From NCBI GenBank assembly GCA_030633795.1, contig DAOWCB010000034.1, positions 1 through 9,566 on the forward strand: a DNA stretch of 9,566 bases, in the 5' to 3' direction. The notes beneath the pieces were generated by a model, which did not search any database, was not told the DNA's origin, and saw nothing but the letters and a program-made list of their open reading frames with translations. The DNA comes from Candidatus Aminicenantota bacterium (GTDB taxonomy: Bacteria > Acidobacteriota > Aminicenantia > Aminicenantales > Aminicenantaceae). Shown here in pieces: positions 5,449 to 9,566 of the stretch. How positions within the stretch are numbered: the stretch's first letter is position 1; every line of letters begins with the position of its first letter. The position numbers were made by a program, and so were the translations under genes.

Positions 5449-6806
5449 TAAAAGACAAAATTCTTGTAATCGACGATGAGGCAGGGATACGGTCTTCCTT
5501 GAAGGGCATCCTCGAAGACGAAGGTTTTGCTGTTACAACAACAGATACGGGTGAAACAGGTCTCGATATTCTTAAAAACGAAAATATTGACCTGGTTCTT
5601 CTCGATATTTGGCTGCCGCAGATGAGTGGTCTCGACGTCCTTGCAAAACTAAAAACTGAAGAAGAAGATTCTCAAGTGGTCATGATTTCGGGACACGGAT
5701 CGATTGCCACCGCTGTCCAGGCGACGAAATTGGGAGCTTTTGACTTTTTAGAAAAACCGCTATCACTGGAAAAAGTAGTGCTGACCGTCAAAAACGCTCT
5801 CCGCCAAAAAAAGCTAGAGGAAGAGAATATACAACTACGGGAAAGACTAGAAGCCAAATTCCAGCTAATCGGAGAGAGCCCTGCCATCCAAAAAATAAAA
5901 AATGAGATAGATCTGGCAGCTCCCACAAGCGGCCGAGTGCTGATATACGGGGAAATCGGGACGGGAAAGGAGCTTGTTGCCCGTCTTATCCATCAGCAAA
6001 GCCCGAGAAGACACAAAAGATTCATACAAATCAATTCTGCTGCTATTCCTGAGGATCTGATCGAAAGCGAACTGTTTGGCCATGCGGGAAAAGAAAAGGC
6101 GGACTCAGAACGGTGGAAAAAAGGGAAAATCCTTCTTGCAGATGGAGGCACCCTCTTTCTTGATGAAATTGGAGAAATGAGCCTCAAAACCCAGGCCAAA
6201 CTTGTCCGTTTCATCGAGGAACAAAGATTCGAACCTTTGGGATCATCAGAATCCATTACATCAGATGTCCGCCTGATTGCATCCACCCACAAAAATCTAA
6301 GAGAACATATCGCCGCTTCAAAATTCAGAGAAGACCTTTTTTTCAAGCTCAATATCATCCCGATGGTGTTCCCTCCCCTTAGGGAACGAAAGGAAGATAT
6401 CCCATTATTGATAGAATACTTTCTGAATTACTTTGCAAAAGAATACGGGAAAAAACAAAAAACCATGGACGCAGAAGCAATGAAAGCCTTCATCAATTAT
6501 TCATGGCCAGGGAATGTAAGCGAGCTTATCAATGTGATTGAAAGATTCGTCATCATGGTTCAAGAAAGAGAAATAAAATCTGCTCACCTATCCCTTCTTG
6601 TGGAACCGATCGAATCGCAGTTCATTTCGACCATAGAAGAAAATCAACCCCTTGTCCAAGCAAAGGAACGGTTCGAAAAAGAGTATATCCACAAAACCTT
6701 GCTAAATAACAATTGGGATATACCGAAGGCGGCATCCGAACTTAAACTCGACAACAAGGTTCTTGAAGAAAAAATTAAGGGGCTAGGGATATCCTTCCTC
6801 GGCTAA
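5445..6806 (+). CDS. ntrX: NtrX-like AAA+ response regulator lacking the GAFTGA loop
   Basis: The ATG overlaps the ntrY stop (ATGA), so kinase and regulator are coupled. The 453-residue protein has a receiver domain (1-120) with D10, D11, phospho-acceptor D54, S82 and K104. The AAA+ domain (about 140-375) follows, with Walker A GEIGTGKE (169-176), Walker B GGTLFLDEIG with D240/E241, and the arginine-bearing FREDLFFKLN segment. The C-terminal Fis-type helix-turn-helix spans about 422-448. After ESELFGH (207-213) the sigma54-contacting GAFTGA loop is absent; a short lysine-rich stretch containing GKEKADSERW occupies its place. Regulators without that loop, such as Rhodobacter capsulatus NtrC, work without sigma54, so this protein may do the same. 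The recognition helix (LDNKVLEEKIKGLGI) is also atypical. Repeat copy 2 follows the stop. Confidence 0.88.
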   Translation: MIKDKILVIDDEAGIRSSLKGILEDEGFAVTTTDTGETGLDILKNENIDLVLLDIWLPQMSGLDVLAKLKTEEEDSQVVMISGHGSIATAVQATKLGAFDFLEKPLSLEKVVLTVKNALRQKKLEEENIQLRERLEAKFQLIGESPAIQKIKNEIDLAAPTSGRVLIYGEIGTGKELVARLIHQQSPRRHKRFIQINSAAIPEDLIESELFGHAGKEKADSERWKKGKILLADGGTLFLDEIGEMSLKTQAKLVRFIEEQRFEPLGSSESITSDVRLIASTHKNLREHIAASKFREDLFFKLNIIPMVFPPLRERKEDIPLLIEYFLNYFAKEYGKKQKTMDAEAMKAFINYSWPGNVSELINVIERFVIMVQEREIKSAHLSLLVEPIESQFISTIEENQPLVQAKERFEKEYIHKTLLNNNWDIPKAASELKLDNKVLEEKIKGLGISFLG

Positions 6807-6816
6807 CTCCCTGGAC

Positions 6817-6929
6817 GAACCGATCTCACTACATCGACTTCGTTGCAGCCCATTTGCAGTAGTTCACTACAGCTGCATGAGCCACTTCCTCGTCGCTGCA
6901 GCAATCTCAACTCGTGAATAATCCAGGTT
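6817..6929. repeat. Dispersed foldback repeat, copy 2
   Basis: This is the second copy of the block at 569-699, in the same orientation, beginning 10 bases after the ntrX stop and ending 23 bases before the agcS -35. It matches copy 1 at 62 of the first 72 positions and at all of the last 19 (CTCGTGAATAATCCAGGTT). It lacks about 18 bases found in copy 1 and has no recognisable left terminal repeat. GTTGCAGC at 6842-6849 pairs with GCTGCAGC at 6895-6902 (one wobble). Alternatively GCCCAT (6848-6853) pairs with ATGAGC (6877-6882, one mismatch) around an inner stem GTAG/CTAC. It may provide 3'-end structure for the rodZ-ntrYX mRNA. Confidence 0.65.
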
Positions 6930-6952
6930 ACTTGACCGAGTTTAAAAAGAAA

Positions 6953-6981
6953 TAGACCAAGGTTCTGTTGATTGTTATAAT
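6953..6981 (+). promoter_or_regulatory. Promoter of the AGCS symporter gene, extended -10
   Basis: TAGACC (6953-6958) and a perfect TATAAT (6976-6981) are 17 bases apart, with TGT directly before the -10. Transcription would start near 6988, leaving a leader of about 27 bases. A weak CGGA at 7005-7008 lies six bases before the ATG. Confidence 0.65.
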
Positions 6982-7014
6982 AGGAAAAATTTTTTTCGGA
7001 CAAACGGAAATAAT

Positions 7015-8361
7015 ATGGAAAATCAACTGCTTACCTTCTTAACACAAATCAGAGACTACATTTGGGGCCTTCCACTCATTATCCTTTTAGTCGGGACAGG
7101 TGTGTTTCTCACCATACGATTAAGGGGACTGCAGATAAGAGGTCTTTTTTATTCTCTAAATCTCGCTTTTATCAAAAGAAAAGAAGACGACCAGGAAAAG
7201 GGCGACATATCCCATTATCAGGCACTGATGACAGCTCTCGCTGCAACGGTCGGCACAGGAAATATTGTGGGGGTGGCCATTGCCATCGTTGTGGGAGGTC
7301 CGGGGGCTCTTTTCTGGATGTGGATCACAGGACTTTTCGGGATGGCCACCAAATATTCCGAAGCGGTATTGGCGATAAAGTATAGAGAAAAAGACGAATT
7401 CGGGACCATGAGCGGCGGGCCGATGTATTACCTTTCAAAGGGACTTAAAGCAAAATGGCTTGGTGTGCTTTTTGCTGTGTTTGCGTTCCTCGCTGCCTTT
7501 GGGATAGGGAACATGGTTCAATCCAACTCTGTCGCGGACTCTGTCCAAACATCTTTGGGTTTGCCCCCTTGGATAACGGGACTCATTCTAGCTACTTTCA
7601 CAGCTATGGTGGTTCTCGGAGGAATCAAAAGCATCGCCAAAGTCACCCAAGTCCTCGTGCCCATAATGATAATCGTGTATGTCTTGGGAGCGACAATCAT
7701 CCTGATAATGAAGATCGCAGATATTCCGCAAATCTTCGCTCTGATCTTTAAATCCGCCTTCACGCCCACAGCTGCATATGGCGGATTTTTAGGCGCCACG
7801 GTCATGCACACAATCCGTATGGGCGTGTCAAAGGGTGTTTTTTCCAACGAATCTGGACTTGGCTCAGCGCCAATAGCAGCAGCTGCGGCAAGAACTCCGA
7901 ACCCAGTCAAACAGGCGCTTGTTTCTATGACTCAAACCTTTATCGACACCCTTGTGATTTGCACGATGACCGGGCTCGTAATCCTTTCCTCTGATCTTTG
8001 GACGTCGGGATACACAGGTGCCGAACTCACGACAATCGTATTCCACACTTTTCTTCCCGGAGGATTCGGCGGATTCATCGTGACTGTAAGTTTGATTTGT
8101 TTTGCCTATTCAACCATATTGGGTTGGTGTTATTATGGGGAAAAATCCATCGAATATTTGTTTTCAGCAAGAGCTGTTAAAGGCTACCGCATTGTTTTTG
8201 TCATTTTTGTCGCGATCGGAGCAATGCTCAAGCTCGAGATCGTCTGGAGATTCTCGGATATCATGAACGGCATGATGGCTTTTCCCAATCTCATCGGGCT
8301 TATAGGCCTCAGCAGTGTGATAGCTCTAGAGACGAACAAATATTTCTACAACAAAAAATAA
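7015..8361 (+). CDS. Sodium:alanine/glycine symporter, AGCS family
   Basis: This is an inner-membrane secondary transporter that should import a small neutral amino acid (alanine, glycine or a relative) with sodium. The 448-residue length is usual for the family. Family features in order: TM1 about 15-36; GTGNIVGVA (80-88) in the unwound-helix region that binds substrate and cation; MSGGPMYYL (132-140), the classic AGCS stretch; GIGNMVQSN, typical of the next helix; and FSNESGLGSAP (276-286), the second signature. About ten to eleven membrane helices are apparent, and the C-terminus is a short basic tail. It has its own promoter and a downstream gene with its own, so it looks monocistronic. 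The exact substrate (alsT/dagA versus glycine type) cannot be read from sequence, so no symbol is given. Confidence 0.93.
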   Translation: MENQLLTFLTQIRDYIWGLPLIILLVGTGVFLTIRLRGLQIRGLFYSLNLAFIKRKEDDQEKGDISHYQALMTALAATVGTGNIVGVAIAIVVGGPGALFWMWITGLFGMATKYSEAVLAIKYREKDEFGTMSGGPMYYLSKGLKAKWLGVLFAVFAFLAAFGIGNMVQSNSVADSVQTSLGLPPWITGLILATFTAMVVLGGIKSIAKVTQVLVPIMIIVYVLGATIILIMKIADIPQIFALIFKSAFTPTAAYGGFLGATVMHTIRMGVSKGVFSNESGLGSAPIAAAAARTPNPVKQALVSMTQTFIDTLVICTMTGLVILSSDLWTSGYTGAELTTIVFHTFLPGGFGGFIVTVSLICFAYSTILGWCYYGEKSIEYLFSARAVKGYRIVFVIFVAIGAMLKLEIVWRFSDIMNGMMAFPNLIGLIGLSSVIALETNKYFYNKK

Positions 8362-8379
8362 CTTCTCTCTCCTTTTCAA

Positions 8380-8408
8380 TTTACACCTGAAATGTTTTAT
8401 GCTATCGT
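8380..8408 (+). promoter_or_regulatory. Probable mgtE promoter, extended -10
   Basis: TTTACA (8380-8385) and TATCGT (8403-8408) are 17 bases apart, with TGC before the -10. The -10 matches consensus at only four of six bases, so this is weaker than the other promoters. Transcription would start near 8415, giving a leader of about 20 bases. That is too short for an M-box magnesium riboswitch. Confidence 0.5.
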
Positions 8409-8424
8409 GATTGGCGACAACTCA

Positions 8425-8429
8425 AAGGA
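8425..8429 (+). promoter_or_regulatory. mgtE ribosome binding site
   Basis: AAGGA is one base from ATG 8431 and six bases from ATG 8436. The first ATG opens only ATG AAA TGA (8431-8439), so the spacing and the reading frame both choose 8436 as the mgtE start. Confidence 0.7.
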
Positions 8430-8435
8430 AATGAA

Positions 8436-9566
8436 ATGAAAGTCGATGCTATGAGATTGGTCATCAGTTCCGCCCGGAAGTTTATCAATATGGGGATTCT
8501 ATCCCGCTTGTGGAACTTGGTAAAAAACTTACATGCTGCTGACATCGCTTCCCTGATGAATCATCTTATTGTTAGGGAAAAGCTCACTCTATTCAACACC
8601 ATCTATGAAAATGACAAAGAAAAAGGGGGAGAAGTCCTCAGTGAACTCGTACCGGAAGACGCTGCTGATATGCTGAATGAACTTCCTGTGGAGCAAATCT
8701 CTGAAATTCTTCAAGATATTCCCCCTGACGACGTGCCACCCATCCTCCAGCATTTGCCCGAAGACATGCAAAATGCTGTCCTTGCTGCTATGGAAGAAAA
8801 GCCGTCTGAAGACGTTAAAGAACTGCTGCTCTACGAAGAAGAAACCGCAGGCCGAATCATGTCTCCCAATTTCTATGCGCTGAACGAAAACACCAATGTC
8901 TCGGATGCCATCACTGCTATGCAGTTGGAAGGGGACGTGGAATCTACGTTTTATCTTTATGTCATAGATGACCAAGAACGGCTGGTGGGTGTGATTTCTG
9001 TGAGGCAACTCCTTTTCGCTCGTCCCGATACACCATTAAAAAAGATCATGACAAAGGAAATCATCAGCGTCCACACCGAAACTGACCAGGAAGTTGTGGC
9101 ACGAAATGTCGCTGCCTATAATCTTGTGGCTATTCCTGTTGTAGACACAGAAAACAAGCTTGTCGGAGTGGTGACAGTCGACGACATTATCGATGTTATC
9201 GATAAAGAGGCAACTGAAGACATGTACAAAATGGTATCCCTGGACACTTCTGACAGAGTCCAGGACAGCGCCTTTACATCTCTCAAAAAAAGACTCCCTT
9301 TTCTTCTCTTCAGCCTTTTAACCGCATCTTTGGCTCCATTGGTTGTTAAAAATTTCACGGGCACAATCGAAAAAGTGATCGAGTTGGCTGTTTTTATGCC
9401 TCTTGTTGCAGCTTTGGGCGGAATAGCCGGAAACCAGACAATCGCGATAATGGTCCGCGAAATCGCAATCGGACAGATCGACTGGTTTTCAGCCAGAAAA
9501 GCCCTGTTTAAAGAGATCATGGTCGGGACAGGAAACGGCATAATCATAGGTTCCATTCTTGGCGGA
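8436..9566 (+). CDS. mgtE: MgtE magnesium channel, truncated by the window edge
   Basis: MgtE is a homodimeric inner-membrane magnesium channel whose cytoplasmic domains close the pore when internal Mg2+ is high. The frame stays open to the last base, so 377 of an expected 450 or so residues are visible. Order: a short helical start; MgtE_N superhelical domain (to about 130) with VPEDAADMLNELP and its repeats; two CBS domains (about 142-198 and 205-255), the second holding IPVVDTENKLVGVVTVDDIIDVI; a plug-helix region; and the first membrane helices from about 287, with MPLVAALGGIAGNQ as the conserved pore-region motif. Many members read GGNAG there; GGIAGNQ is an accepted variant as far as I recall. 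Acidic residues for regulatory Mg2+ are plentiful. Control is probably at protein level, because the leader is too short for a riboswitch. Confidence 0.94.
   Translation, partial: MKVDAMRLVISSARKFINMGILSRLWNLVKNLHAADIASLMNHLIVREKLTLFNTIYENDKEKGGEVLSELVPEDAADMLNELPVEQISEILQDIPPDDVPPILQHLPEDMQNAVLAAMEEKPSEDVKELLLYEEETAGRIMSPNFYALNENTNVSDAITAMQLEGDVESTFYLYVIDDQERLVGVISVRQLLFARPDTPLKKIMTKEIISVHTETDQEVVARNVAAYNLVAIPVVDTENKLVGVVTVDDIIDVIDKEATEDMYKMVSLDTSDRVQDSAFTSLKKRLPFLLFSLLTASLAPLVVKNFTGTIEKVIELAVFMPLVAALGGIAGNQTIAIMVREIAIGQIDWFSARKALFKEIMVGTGNGIIIGSILGG

Noticed and set aside
6803..7003. 66-codon minus-strand frame across repeat copy 2
   Set aside because: The matching minus-strand frame in copy 1 gives a similar short peptide (VNYCKW is shared). 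However, most base differences are non-synonymous and both frames stop quickly, so conservation follows the hairpin rather than a protein.
8589..9008. 139-codon minus-strand frame inside mgtE
   Set aside because: mgtE on the + strand has clear MgtE_N and CBS domains over the same span; the antisense frame has no family features.
9097..9113. TGGCACG stretch resembling a sigma54 -24 element
   Set aside because: The GC of the -12 element is not at the required spacing (CG follows the ten-base gap) and the site is inside mgtE.
9116..9556. 146-codon minus-strand frame inside mgtE
   Set aside because: It is opposite the second CBS domain and first membrane helices of mgtE; its composition mirrors the antisense of a membrane gene.
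1..9566. CRISPR arrays, tRNA or rRNA genes, prophage or defence genes
   Set aside because: No regularly spaced repeats, cloverleaf or rRNA-like sequence, integrase, transposase or toxin-antitoxin-like frames were seen.

Overview
The window is a bacterial chromosome segment with every gene on the + strand. The base composition is moderate to slightly AT-rich, and the genes are housekeeping or envelope genes. FtsEX, RodZ, NtrYX and MgtE point to a rod-forming bacterium with a cell envelope. The partial DUF6677-like protein, the four-membrane-segment NtrY and the low-to-moderate GC would fit an Acidobacteriota/Aminicenantes-type or similar uncultured lineage. That placement is an inference and no taxonomic marker is present.

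Layout. Positions 1-464 hold the 3' end of a small membrane-protein gene (DUF6677-like) and an overlapping 59-residue two-helix membrane protein. Positions 465-747 are non-coding. They hold a large AT-rich hairpin and the first copy of a dispersed, foldback-type repeat with imperfect terminal inverted repeats, followed by a promoter. Positions 748-2309 are ftsE-ftsX, the divisome ABC-type complex that controls septal wall hydrolases. Positions 2310-2492 are a spacer with two short hairpins, a 15-base match to the repeat terminus and a very good promoter almost abutting the next start codon. Positions 2493-6806 look like one transcription unit, rodZ-ntrY-ntrX: a cytoskeletal membrane adaptor followed by a membrane histidine kinase and its AAA+ response regulator. 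Positions 6807-7014 hold the second repeat copy and a promoter. Positions 7015-8361 encode a sodium:amino-acid symporter of the AGCS family. Positions 8436-9566 are the first 377 codons of the magnesium channel gene mgtE, which runs off the right edge.

Working together. The window has four probable sigma70-type promoters, at ftsE, rodZ, agcS and mgtE. Three have an extended -10 (TGN directly before the -10), and two sit so close to the ATG that the mRNA would be nearly leaderless. FtsEX and RodZ cover division and elongation. NtrYX is a sensory pair whose regulator appears to have lost the sigma54-contacting GAFTGA loop. I see no defence system, phage, CRISPR array, RNA gene or full insertion sequence. 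The most unusual content is the intergenic repeat family, the degenerate NtrX loop and the probable leaderless starts.
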